A DNA stretch of 64,000 nt from Erpobdella octoculata (GCA_963978895.1 OZ022243.1:6800182-6864181), one strand, 5' to 3'; shown: positions 24,579 to 34,986, counted from the first letter of the stretch. The notes: a model not told the origin generated them from the sequence alone. Translations and numbers: made by a program.

Positions 24579-24930
24579 TCAAACTTCAATACTGAATAGT
24601 AGATGACTGTAATCTAGAAAATCATTTCTCTCAAAAAATACTTTTAAATCATCTTTAATCAAAAGTTCTAACAGTTTACAGGAAATACAGCTATAATTAC
24701 TTGCAGTATTCGTATCGCCTATTTCATAAACTGGGGTAATGATAGTATACCTCCAATCATCAAGCACCAATTGAGTTTGCAATGATTTGTTGTATAACTA
24801 TTTAAATAACTAGAAATATAAGTTTATATTCTACTACAACGCTTAAAAAAGAGTATATGGTCCTGCAGATTTGTATTTATTTAACTTATTAATTTTATTT
24901 TCAACAGCGTATTTATTTATTACTAACTCA
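24579..24930 (-). pseudogene. LINE reverse transcriptase fragment
   Basis: The minus strand encodes KINKLNKYKSAGPY, then SLQTQLVLDDWRYTIITPVY and EIGDTNTASNYSCISCKLLE, KDDLKVFFERNDFLDYS. These are the KLNK-KS-GPD, W-ITP-KKGD and SNYRPISL landmarks of the N-terminal RT region of CR1/L2/Jockey-type LINEs. It is frameshifted between the first two pieces and ends before the catalytic aspartates. Confidence 0.8.
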
Positions 24931-25779
24931 TCCATTATGTGAACAATAATTTAATTATTAATTGTGGGGCTTATTTCCAGACTATCGCGCGTTTCTTATA
25001 TAAAATCTCAGCTAGCCAATTTGCCATATTAAATACACCAGTTAATATTGTTGCAGACCAATTTATATCAGATTTCATTGAATAATATATTTAATTTTTA
25101 TATATGATAAGGACTTTTGATTTATATAAATTTGTAATAACAAAGAAATTTAACACACAGTGATCACTTTTACACAAGTCGTTAAATCAACGTCCTCGAC
25201 AAGAAGCAAGTCTGGAATGGAATGCTTTTGAGATTTGCAACATCTTGTAAAATTCTTAGTTTTGTTGTAAAAGGTTTCATAAATAGCTGTAACAGTACAA
25301 GTGTATATTAATCTACGAGTATTCTACAGAATTTAGCTGTTGTCGACTTACAACGATCATTTGAACAACTCTGAAAAGTTCAGTTATATCAAATTTGTTT
25401 ATTTTTTTCGAAATAATGAGTAAAATTGTCAAACAAAAGTGAATAAAAATTACAAATGTTGAAGAAAACAATACTTCAATGCAGCTCATAATTAAAATAA
25501 ATAATTGTAGGTAGGATTGTTTCAAAAGAAAACGTATCGAAATCAACTGCTTTGAATTATTAAAGGAATCATTAAGATTTGTTAATAATTTTTAGAAGCC
25601 AGTCCCCAGTTCAAAACGTTTTTGTTAATTTTAATCTAAAAAATTCATTACAAAAGTTTAATTTCAATTTTAAGTTTTTAATTTTTATCATGTAATTTGT
25701 TTTAATGGAAATAGTGAAAAAATTTTTTTTTTTAATTTTTACGGTCATGGTTTTCACAACCTTTTATTCAGGTTACAAT

Positions 25780-25990
25780 CTTTGTTTGTGTATGTGTGTG
25801 CGTGTCTTTTTCTGTACGTAAATTTTGCAAATAAAATATAACCAGATTTTTGACTAGCTAGGAAGCTGGAACTTTCAGCATAGCTTTATATTTGATGACA
25901 ATACATGAATCAATTAAACAAACAACTTAATTTGATTATCTTCTGTATTTCTGAATCAAATCTATTTGAAATAAAAATTCGTGTTGAAAA
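25780..25990 (+). repeat. GTGTGT-headed dispersed repeat
   Basis: Counterpart of 18361-18545 within copy 2, with GACTAGCTAGGAAGCTGGAA and ATGACAATACATGAATCAAT. Confidence 0.65.
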
Positions 25991-26173
25991 ACTCATTTTT
26001 TTATTTACTTGTTTAATTTTAAACCATTAAACAAGCTTTTGTGGTTAGCTTTTCCTGTTTAATAAACATTCAATTCAATCTTAGCAATAAATTGTCTAAA
26101 CATATATTATATACTTATATCGTATGGAAAACGCAGATAGTTATTTAAAACTGCAGCCCGCAACGGTCCGGAG

Positions 26174-26240
26174 AAGAAAAACATTTAAACTTTTACCGCC
26201 GTCAAGCAAAAGGTGTCTCATATGATGCAAGCTGAATTAC
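26174..26240 (+). repeat. Dispersed ATTTAA...AAGGTGTC motif, copy
   Basis: AGAAAAACATTTAAACTTTT then ACCGCCGTCAAGCAAAAGGT and GTCTCATATGATGCAAGCTG. Partner of the 18763 copy through the segmental duplication. Confidence 0.6.
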
Positions 26241-26444
26241 ATAGTTAATTATGATGCGTCGATAATAAAATATCTTCTAAATAATGTATTTCAATTGACT
26301 CATAGTTAATATGTATCAGCTTTATAGTTTTCTAAAATCCATTAAATTGTTGATCATTTATATTTTTTTTAAATAACGAAAAACACAATAAGAAGGTTTA
26401 AATTTAATTTTATACGACAGTGTTTGTTTTGTTTTTCCAAGTAT

Positions 26445-27298
26445 ATAATTTTAGTATCAACAATCAGCAAATCACCGCTAGTAGCCAGTTATATTTTAAT
26501 CTGTTGACTTTAATCATTCTAAGAAACTTTAAACATGGAGTTGCCCATGTGCAATCGTTAATCGTCAACTGCGAAACGTTATTTTTCAGCTCAACCAATA
26601 TACTAGCCACTCAGATAGGAAATTTATTTTAAATTAAGTGTCATTTTAAATATTTTGAAAAGATAAAAACTAGTGCTGAAAATCTAATACGGTAATTAAA
26701 CATTATATACTCCTTCACATGCCGCAGAGAAAATGTTATTGTTTTGTGACTGTAATTTAGTAAAACACTGCATTGTCACCAATACTTTATTTTTATTTCA
26801 AGTTGCAGCTCAATTTGAAAAAGGTTTGTTATTTAAAATTTGATTTGAAGACACCAACCATTAAATTAAACATACAACCAAAAATAAAGTTAAAGAAAAG
26901 CGTATAAAAAAGATCTATTTCATGTTTTTAGTTCACTCTAAAAAATGTGTTTTGTCAAAAATATATTTGTTTATTTTTATTTTATCAACAAACTAACGCT
27001 AACAATTATATTTGTTTTAATGTTTTTACATTTATCTCTCTAAAAATTTTCAAGCATGATTATGTCTAATTATTATTTCAAGTTTTTTGATACCTGAGAA
27101 GCTTTGACTAACCTAATAAACACTTCTGAATCAATAAGCTTATTTAAAATTCTGCATTGTGAGTTTTGGGTAGTTTTAAAAATAATATTTTACATTGCTT
27201 GTTTTTTATGTATCAAGCAAGAGGTGTCTAGAATGATGCACTCTAAACTTTTTTTGGAGTTTCTGAAAAATTTAATTCAATTTATATGAATTTTTTTG
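26445..27298. other. Private insertion in copy 2, no recognised gene
   Basis: This stretch interrupts the match to copy 1. It holds a short piece of the dispersed motif at 27205-27240 (CAAGCAAGAGGTGTCTAGAA). A 70-codon frame at 26420-26632 has no recognisable motif. Confidence 0.45.
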
Positions 27299-27498
27299 GA
27301 CAATGTTTAACGTGGCGGTAATCCTTAGACTTCAAGGCCACGCAGATGCATATGAGGCAGCCATTTATAGGCGCCTAACCCCTAGCGAATGCAAGTGAAC
27401 TCCTTGTTTAAGGGAGTTACGCTGGTGACGCCGGCAAAGCTCGAGCTGCTGACATAACGATCGACAGGCGAACGCTCTACCGCTCTTCCACCAGTATT
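27299..27498 (-). repeat. tRNA-derived SINE, family B, copy 2
   Basis: Reverse-strand copy of 15250-15465: head GGTGGAAGAGCGGTAGAGCG, tail ending CACGTTAAACATTGT. It sits inside the insertion private to duplicated segment copy 2. Confidence 0.8.
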
Positions 27499-28220
27499 AA
27501 CGTATGATTTTTTCCTACAACTCATCACTAATGAGTTTTTGTTTTTAAAGATAACCTGTATTTAAACATATAATCATTTCTTAAAAATAAAAAAAGGCAG
27601 TTTTTCATTTTTTTTCAAACGCTCATTTTGGATTGTCACGATTTATAGCTCAATTCTAACGTTTTTTTTTGTTTTTGCTTTTTCAATACTAATCGGTATT
27701 CTTGGTAAACTTCAATTTTTACCAATTGTTTTTGCTTTTGATTACGCTTTAATACTTTTTTTGGTTTTGATTTATGACTGTTTTTAAGGCTTTTTCACAG
27801 TTTGTATTTGCCGATTACAACTAAACAATATCACCATGGTTAACTTATTTTATTTATTAAACATTGGAACAGTTATCCTCCATACCTACGTTTTAAATAG
27901 TCTTGTTTACTGTTGATTTTAGTGAACTATAAATTCGTTATCCTTACTACAATTTAGTTAAACGTATGGTTGTTAAGCTTTTCAAAGCGAGTTTGATTTT
28001 CTAATTCTGTGTTACTAATGATAATACAAATTATTATAGTTACAATACTTTTTTATCATGTTTTTTTTTTAAATTTACTTTTGTTTCTCTGTGTCTCTGT
28101 TTGTCCGGGTGGAAGCATTTCTCATAGTCCAATTTTGTTAACATTTGGTGTATATTTAATTACTAGTTGCTCGGGAATTTTAGTGGGGTTTTATCATTTT
28201 TGTCTACACATAAATATGCA

Positions 28221-28350
28221 CCGCCAACTAATAAAGTGCAATAAGTTGGACAAGACCAGCAAATCGACCTCCCATGCAGCTACCAATTTAACCAGCCTCG
28301 GAAGATCCTCATAGGCTATGGTATCGCTCCGCCGCAGTCTCCTCTTATGC
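28221..28350 (-). repeat. SINE family A, 3'-truncated copy
   Basis: Matches the 5' half of the family-A SINE (ATAGGCTATGGTATCGCTCC on plus). It breaks off at CCGCCAACTAATAAAG, exactly where duplicated segment copy 2 ends. Confidence 0.7.
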
Positions 28351-28373
28351 AAGCGCCATCCTCATTGAGAGAA

Positions 28374-28480
28374 ACTCAGGAAAAGCATTTAAGCTTTGCT
28401 GCCATCAATCAAAAGATGTCTCATATGATATTCGCTAAATCTGTTTTAGAGTTTCAAAATAATTTATTTTAACTGATTTA
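28374..28480 (+). repeat. Dispersed ATTTAA...GATGTC motif, copy
   Basis: CAGGAAAAGCATTTAAGC then TTTGCTGCCATCAATCAAAA and GATGTCTCATATGAT, with the GTTTTAGAGTTTCAAAATAA extension. As at 4520, it directly precedes (minus sense) a SINE-A head. Confidence 0.6.
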
Positions 28481-28710
28481 AAAACAATTACAACCGGCGT
28501 TTAATTTATCTAGAACCCAGTTTAATTATTATCTTATGATTACTGATTAGTTCTGCTATAGAGATGACTGAAGATAATTATTTATAGTTACAAAATAATC
28601 AGCATATTACCGATAGGAGTTTTTTTTCAATTTCCAACGTTTATCCGTTTAAAAATAAATTACGTAATCGTTACTCATTAAATGCAAAATTAATTTAAAT
28701 CACTCTAGAA

Positions 28711-29187
28711 AGACAAGAATAATAAAATTAATCAATGTAGAGCAGCTAATAAAGCAAGGTGTTGGACGTTCTGATAATTCACCTTCTCAAGAAACTACAA
28801 GTACTGTTATCTACAACAACAAGCACTCTCGCAACGATCACAGCATCAGCTAATCAATCGGATAAAATACCATTGATATTAACCATCATTCCCGCTTCTA
28901 AAATAATGGCAGTTGCTGATGTCTGCTATTTTTGGTACACCAAAGAAATACAATTCAGTTGACATTGTAATAAATAGGCCTTTTTCTAAATTAAACCATT
29001 GTTTAACATGCATTCACATCAAATTGCTATTAAAATTATAAACTATTAAAAACGGAATGAAGTAATTATTTGATTCAAATCAAAAATGATTTTTGAATAC
29101 AATATATCGTGTTTGCTTGCTGCTGGAGCCATAAGTTAAGACCCTTTAGCGATTAAAAAAAACCTTTTGCTATCTAATCTAGCTAAA
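28711..29187 (+). repeat. Duplicated block, copy 2 (partner 4780-5263)
   Basis: Collinear with 4780-5263. Ends at 29187, followed by a 35-base scrap of the SINE-A head (29192-29226, CTAGGCTATGGTATCGCTCC). Confidence 0.75.
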
Positions 29188-29226
29188 TTATTCTAGGCTA
29201 TGGTATCGCTCCGCCGCCTACCTTAT

Positions 29227-30190
29227 TTTCAGATCACGCTGACGACTGAGCAACTCTTGTTCATTTATTTCATCACTGACATTTTTACAGAGGGTCAGCT
29301 CAAAATTTCATACACAACTTTTTTTCATTTTTTTTATTTTTTGGAAACAAACTAAATATTTGCTACCGGTTGCAAAATATTGGCTAAACAGTTGTTTTAA
29401 ACTATTTAAAGTTAATTATAATTTTAATAGCTTATAATTATTATCATACTTTTACATGTTATAAAATGTTCAAGGCATAGATCAAAATATATCTGTTCAG
29501 GAACATACAAAATTTCAACTTGTCTACTTTGACATTATAAAGTTGTTCTATAACTATTCTTTAAATTCACAAATATTGGACTTCTTGTTGGTTTTTTTAT
29601 AATCCATATGATATGAAATAGAACAAGAGCTTAACCGTAACCTCTAAGTAATATATCATTATTATGCGATTAGCAAATCTAAAAGCATAGGACAATTGAA
29701 ACAACATAAAACCGCTAAATACAGTTGCATTTTGTTGTTTATTTCTTTGCAGACGCGTTCCAAAAGAAATTTTTGTTTAGAAAAACATTATTTTTATGCG
29801 AAAAAAAGTAATAACTGATACTTTTTAAAAACTAAATTTTTAATTTAAAAGAAATATTTATAAAAAAAAAACATTTTTGGTGTTGAACGTGTTACCACAA
29901 AAATAACTTAATCCAAATAATCGATCTAACAGGAAATCGTTTTTGCCAGATAAAAGCCATTTTTCTCTAAAAGCCAAACTATCCATATTTAAACTTTGCG
30001 ATGCCATGTAATCTTCAATAGGGTACAGATTTTTTTGAGCGTCGTGGAACGTTTGTCCAAGTAAAATTGTCAAATTGGTAAAATTGTCAGATTGGTAATA
30101 TTGTCAGATTGGTCAAATCAAAAAATTAAAAGTAACTTCAAGCCAAGTTGTTGTTAATGTAATCTGCCAAACAGAAATTAAAATAAACAC
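29227..30190. other. No confirmed gene; 71-codon minus-strand frame at 29858-30073
   Basis: The minus-strand frame 30073-29858 contains a mixed-composition stretch (PIEDYMASQSLNMDSLAFRE, then KWLLSGKNDFLLDRLFGLS) that looks more protein-like than its surroundings. It could be an exon or element remnant. No family recognised, and splice context was not established. Confidence 0.35.
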
Positions 30191-30247
30191 AATCATCATT
30201 ATCATCATCATCATCATCATTATTTTTGAAACGTTCCTATTCCACGC

Positions 30248-30505
30248 TGTAATATTGTTACATATTATAATGTTAAATATTATATATTAATATTTATATT
30301 AATTAGATTTGTCTATGTTTATTATTATCAGCGTATTTCTTATCTTTGGTTGTACAGCTGATTAGCATGGCTGTGGTAATCAAGATTATTCAACATACAG
30401 TCTGATCTCATTGTTCTCGCTCGTTCTGTACTCGCGATTGTTTTAGTATTGTTTGTATATCGTTGTCAGCGGACTTTGTTTGTCTAATAAACTCGAAACA
30501 CGACA
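30248..30505 (+). repeat. 5' LTR, 258 bp
   Basis: Starts TGTAATATTG and ends CACGACA. An AATAAA hexamer lies at about 30487. Differs from the 3' LTR by one A/T and one T/C substitution. Confidence 0.95.
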
Positions 30506-31296
30506 TGGCGCAGTCGACAGGATTTAAAGATGAATTGTTTGAAACGATGCAGAAATTCATTTCTCGTCAACAAAACGTGGCATCTACCTTCAGCATTAGG
30601 CAACCGCCTCCGCTCGACATCAGCTCTTCAAACCTTGCTGAGGAATGGAGACGCTGGCGATGTGGGTATACAACATACTTTCAACTTTGCGACGGCAACC
30701 AGTTACCAGAGCACCGACAAGTGGCTCTTCTGTTAAGTGCCCTTGGAGAAGCTGCCAATTCCATTTATTATGACATGGATTGGGAAAGAGAGGAGGACAA
30801 ACTAAAGCACGACGTCGTTCTTCAAAGATTTGAACAGAGGTGCTCGCCAAAACGACATCTGTTGACTGAAAGATTCGTTTTTTACCATATCACACGAAAC
30901 TCTGAAGAATCTTCAATCGAATTTCTGGATCGCTTGAAAATTGCTTCTAGAAACTGTGAATTCAAGGACCCAGAGGAGATGATCAGAGATAAGTTCGTTT
31001 TCACTCATCCAGATAAAGTCACCAAAATGAGAATAATGGGAGAAGTTGACATTTCATTAGATAATGTTGCTAAAATTGCCAGCACAATGGAAACACTCCA
31101 ATCAAATTTTAAATCGATTAAAAAAGACAACACATACGAAGTAAATAGTATGGAGTTTTCTAAAAATTCACAAAAAGTTTTTCAGAAAAAGTGCAATAAT
31201 TGTGGCCAAATTCACAAATCAACTTGTCCAGCCAGAGGGAAGACTTGTCACAATTGCAAGTGTGTGTCGGTCTCCAAAGGAAGCAAATTTTGTTGA
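30505..31296 (+). pseudogene. gag polyprotein, truncated in zinc knuckle
   Basis: Structural protein of the LTR element. The likely start is the ATG at 30505 (MAQSTGFKDELFETMQKFIS); an in-frame ATG at 30463 lies inside the LTR. The capsid-like region includes LAEEWRRWRCGYTTYFQL and a run of helical segments. A Cys/His knuckle follows (CNNCGQIHKSTCPARGKTC). The frame is cut in the second knuckle near 31258 by the deletion that joins it to pol, after which about 12 unrelated codons lead to a stop. The protein would be about 263 residues. It carries no internal stop before the junction. Confidence 0.9.
30506..30523 (+). promoter_or_regulatory. Primer-binding site of LTR element
   Basis: TGGCGCAGTCGACAGGAT follows the 5' LTR without a gap. 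The TGG start pairs with a tRNA CCA end, and the rest resembles the 3' end of serine tRNAs, which is an inference. The gag ATG at 30505-30507 straddles the LTR/PBS junction. Confidence 0.8.
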
Positions 31297-32677
31297 AACT
31301 GACATGGCAATAGCAGTTCACACACTAGTCAGCACTCTTAGTGTATCTCCAGAGATTCTTTGCAACTTTAGTCGAGGAACATTGTCAGATTCTCAGCTAT
31401 CTTCAGTAATCAATTACATCCGCAATGGATGGCCTCACCTAAAAAGCAAGGTCTTATCAGAGGCTCAACCGTATTGGGATTGCCGACAAGACCTGACTGT
31501 TGCTGACGGAATTATACTGATGAATGACAGAGTGATCCCACCTCAGAAAGAGCGCCCTAAGGTTTTGGAACAATTACACGCAGCCCACCAGGGGATAGAC
31601 AAAATGAAACAGTTAGCACGCACTTGTGTTTACTGGCCTGGACTTGATCGCGATATTGAAACTCATGTTCTATCCTGCTCCCCATGTCTTAACAATCGAA
31701 GTCTTCCTAGAGGCGAAGTTCTTTCACCTCACAATATTCCAGAAGGACCATGGGAGAAAGTTGGAGCAGATATATTCACTTTGAATTCCCGTGATTTCTT
31801 GCTTGTAGTCGACTATTTCAGTAAATATCCAGAAGTTGTTCAGCTACAGAACAAAACATCCACAGAAATTATTAGTAAGCTCAAGTCATTATTTTCAAGA
31901 CATGGCATCCCAATGACAGTTGTTTCAGATAACATGCCATTCAACTCAGAAAGCTGTAGAAAATTTGCTTTAGATTGGGGTTTTCGTTGGCAGTTCACAA
32001 GCCCCGGAAATTCACGGTCAAATGGCATGGTCGAAAGACATATTCAAACCATAAAGAATGTGCTCAAGAAAGCTGAAGAATCAAAGACTGACCAGCAACG
32101 GGCTTTATTAAGTTTACGAAACACTCCAATTTCAGGTATGCATGTTTCGCCATCTCAACTCTTGTTCAGCAGACGTTTGAGAGATGCTCTTCCAATTGTG
32201 ACCAGAAAGCTGAAACCTGAAGTCATTAGAGATGCTAAGGAGCGTTTAACTCAATGCCAACAGAAAACCAAGGTTTTTCACGATGCTCGTCATTCCACAC
32301 AACATCAGCTTCTTGTTCCAGATACACCAGTCAGATTCCGCATCAATAATAGTTGGAGACAAGGAAAAATCAAATCGGTCAATAATCCTAGAAGATACAC
32401 AATAGTCACAGCTGATGGGCATGAATTTATCAGAAACAGAAGGTTTATTTTTCCAACTAAAGAGTATTTTTCAGGTAATTTACATTTGGCACAAATTCCA
32501 ACACAATGCACCAGTGAAGACAAGCAGATGACTCCAGACGTTGAAGGCTCTACAGTTCCACCAGATTGCAATGAAGCTCCTGCCATTTCTGTTCCTGAGC
32601 CACCTGTTCCAGGATGTTCCAGGGAAACCAGACATGGACGTCAAATTAGACCTCCCAAGCGCTATGGGTTTGACTAG
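31262..32677 (+). pseudogene. pol remainder: integrase (Ty3/Gypsy)
   Basis: Frame +1 relative to gag. It begins in the linker after RNase H and holds the zinc-binding HHCC region (LHAAHQGIDKMKQLARTCVY to HVLSCSPCLNN). The integrase core follows with Asp in VGADIF, Asp in VVSDNMPF and Glu in NGMVERHI, 34 residues between the last two. The C-terminal tail ends RPPKRYGFD-stop. No protease, reverse transcriptase or RNase H motifs occur anywhere in the element, so this copy cannot transpose alone. The integrase reading frame itself has no stops or frameshifts, in keeping with its recent age. Confidence 0.93.
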
Positions 32678-32678
32678 C

Positions 32679-32690
32679 TTGGGAGGGAGG
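32679..32690 (+). promoter_or_regulatory. Polypurine tract
   Basis: TTGGGAGGGAGG immediately before the 3' LTR; expected plus-strand priming site of the element. Confidence 0.85.
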
Positions 32691-32882
32691 TGTAATATTG
32701 TTACATATTATATTGTTAAATATTATATATTAATATTTATATTAATTAGATTTGTCTATGTTTATTATTATCAGCGTATTTCCTATCTTTGGTTGTACAG
32801 CTGATTAGCATGGCTGTGGTAATCAAGATTATTCAACATACAGTCTGATCTCATTGTTCTCGCTCGTTCTGTACTCGCGATT
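32691..32882 (+). repeat. 3' LTR, left part
   Basis: First 192 bases of the 3' LTR, interrupted after TCGCGATT by the P-superfamily element. The remaining 66 bases are at 34916-34981, giving 258 in total, the same as the 5' LTR. Confidence 0.95.
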
Positions 32883-34907
32883 CATGGACGTCTATATAAT
32901 AGCATCTGGACAATCAGCCAAATCCTTATGAGCTGTTGTGTTGTACCCAGTTGGTCCCATATCTATTTAGCTGTTCGTGTTCGAGTTGTTCGGTCTGCGT
33001 TTGGATTTATAGTTATAAAGCCTGTACTGGTTATTTTTAACATTGAAAATGTTGATAACATTGAAATATAATAATATTTATCGTTGAAATTACGCTTTAG
33101 TTTAGTGACAACGCTCAACACTTGTTTATTTAAATATAGCTATTTTTAGCTTTACGCTATCGTAAGTTTGACTAGATTGACGTTTGGAAACAGTTAGGAT
33201 TGCTACTATTTTGAACAATTGGATTTATTTCTGTATTGTAAAAGTTTTTATTGCTAAAAATGCCGCACAAGGGCCAGGCATATCGTTGCAAAACAAACTA
33301 CAAAAGTGATCCGGGACTATCGGCGGGCGAAAATAAATCAACAATGCATAGCGTTCATATAAATGACAATATACTTCTACAGAAATATAATTAAAGCAAA
33401 TCCTCGAAAAGAATGGAAACCAACTGCCAGTTCAAAAATTTGCTCAATTTTTTTTAATGAAGTAGACTTTGAATCCAGCTGTGTCGATACAAATCAGCAT
33501 CAAAGAAGGAAAAAACTAAAATTAGAGTCCGGACAGCTTTTTCAACGTCGACTGAAAAAAGGGGCAGTACCTAGTATTTTTCCCGGTGCTCCAAAATACT
33601 GCTCAACTTGTAGAGTACCGTCAAGATCTATTGTTTGTGCTACAGTTTCAATTCGCCACGAGTACGAAATAAAAAGAAATGTTGAGATGGAGAAGAATTT
33701 TTTCAAAAGTGATTGTTTAGCAAATCAAACATTTAACGTTTTGGCAGAACGGTTAAAGAATGAAATGACTTTGCCAACAAACTTCACTATTACCACAATT
33801 GATGGCATTTTGTTAATGTATTGTTTTAAAGTAGAAGCTGGTAAAATTAAAGTGGCTGTTTGCATCTCGGTGGCAGAAAATCTGTCAACGGTTGTCAGTG
33901 TGGTTAATGTAAATGTTCCAGCCGACACATTCAAAGATTTTTTAACAAACGGATTAGTTACGACAACGTCTCAGCTTATTAATTTGGCAGCTCGAATGAA
34001 GACTTGGTCAGAAAATTTAAAAACTATAACCTGTCCGTCATTCACAAAAATGGCTGTTAGCATTTTAAAAGAAAGAATAAACATCTTAACAGAATGCAGT
34101 ACAGAAAGTGAAAAACAACGCAAACTTGAATTTGTTTTAGAACGAGCCAAACTGCTTACAAAAAGCAAGTTTCATTGTCATTACTCACCAGGGCTCACAA
34201 TCATGTCATATATACGATTCATGCAGAAAGTCCAGCAGCTTATAACACTTTAAGAGAATCGAGTTGTGTAACTATTCCATTGACCAGCATTTTGAAAAAG
34301 ATCATCAAATGTCTTGATGAAATGTATGGGCTCGATAATTTGGTGCTTGCTATTTAATTTCTGAAAAACAGATCCTTGATAGCAGCAGCAGGAAGATTTG
34401 ACACGACCATCAGAGTACGCTTTCATTTTATGTGTACATTGCTGGAAAGTTTTTAAAGATATCAAGGCATCACCAGATCTGGCAAAATTATTTCTGTCGT
34501 CATCGTCATCGAGTCAGAGTGCTTTTCTGCAAAATAATTGATTGCACACCTTTGAATCTTAACTCAGAACTGAAAACATACAATTTTTACTGATTTAATT
34601 ATCCCAATGTTAAAATATTGAAAATGTTCTAATAACTTTGACTTTACTACTAATAACTATAATTGTTATAATTTTAAATTCTTAAGTTTACTTTTTCTTT
34701 ATTTGTATGATTTTTACTTTTTATGGATTTTGGTTAAGTAAAATATATTTGTTTTATCTCAAAACAGCGTTGTGTTTTTCACTACACATAATTTAGCTAT
34801 AAATCAAACTTATAATGCGTATATGAAGCATTGCGCAGTCATGGGACCAACTGGGTACAAGGCTATTATTGGCTGACTGTCCAGATACTATTATATAGAC
34901 GTCCATG
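32883..34907 (+). mobile_element. P-superfamily DNA transposon, 2025 bp, inserted in 3' LTR
   Basis: Flanked by the 8-base duplication TCGCGATT (32875-32882 and 34908-34915), the size typical of P elements. The 38-base terminal inverted repeats (32883-32920 and 34870-34907) start CATGGACGTCTATATAATAG and differ at two positions. A perfect 20-base inner inverted repeat lies at 32941-32960 and 34841-34860, reminiscent of the subterminal repeats of Drosophila P. The interior carries a broken THAP-type transposase ORF. The uninterrupted target sequence is visible in the 5' LTR. Confidence 0.95.
33260..34357 (+). pseudogene. THAP-domain P-type transposase gene, frameshifted and C-terminally deleted
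   Basis: Three frames carry one protein. 33260-33373 begins MPHKGQAYRCKTNYKSDPG (first zinc ligand region of THAP). 33363-34253 continues RNIIKANPRKEWKPTASSKI with the THAP core W-PT-S-IC and RRLKKGAVPSIFPG. 34175-34357 has SPAAYNTLRESSCVTIP, like the start of the P-element transposase domain. In the C2CH finger the segment reads ICSIFF where ICSxHF is usual, so the zinc-binding histidine is lost. The RNase H-like catalytic region is missing. Family assignment rests on THAP motifs plus the termini and 8-bp duplication. Confidence 0.85.
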
Positions 34908-34915
34908 TCGCGATT

Positions 34916-34981
34916 GTTTTAGTATTGTTTGTATATCGTTGTCAGCGGACTTTGTTTGTCTAATAAACTCGAAACACGACA
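34916..34981 (+). repeat. 3' LTR, right part
   Basis: Remaining 66 bases of the 3' LTR, ending GAAACACGACA, followed by the target duplication CACGC. Confidence 0.95.
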
Positions 34982-34986
34982 CACGC

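Larger units (their letters stand above)
24356..28222 (+). repeat. Large duplicated segment, copy 2 (partner 16917-20568)
   Basis: Same order and orientation as copy 1. It lacks the LINE fragment of copy 1 but carries its own insertion of about 1.1 kb (26445-27560) that includes a family-B SINE. It ends at the Helitron-terminus sequence (28162) and abuts a family-A SINE at 28221. Confidence 0.8.
30243..34986 (+). mobile_element. Gypsy-type LTR retrotransposon, internally deleted, with a P element nested in its 3' LTR
   Basis: Two 258-base LTRs start TGTAATATTGTTACATATTA and end AAACACGACA. The element is flanked by a 5-base target duplication CACGC (30243-30247 and 34982-34986). The LTRs differ at only two positions by eye, so the insertion is young. 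A primer-binding site, gag, an integrase-containing pol remainder and a purine tract are present; protease, reverse transcriptase and RNase H are gone. The 3' LTR is split at 32882 by a 2025-base P-superfamily element and resumes at 34916. The unoccupied locus has a paralogue at 22190-22620. Confidence 0.95.
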
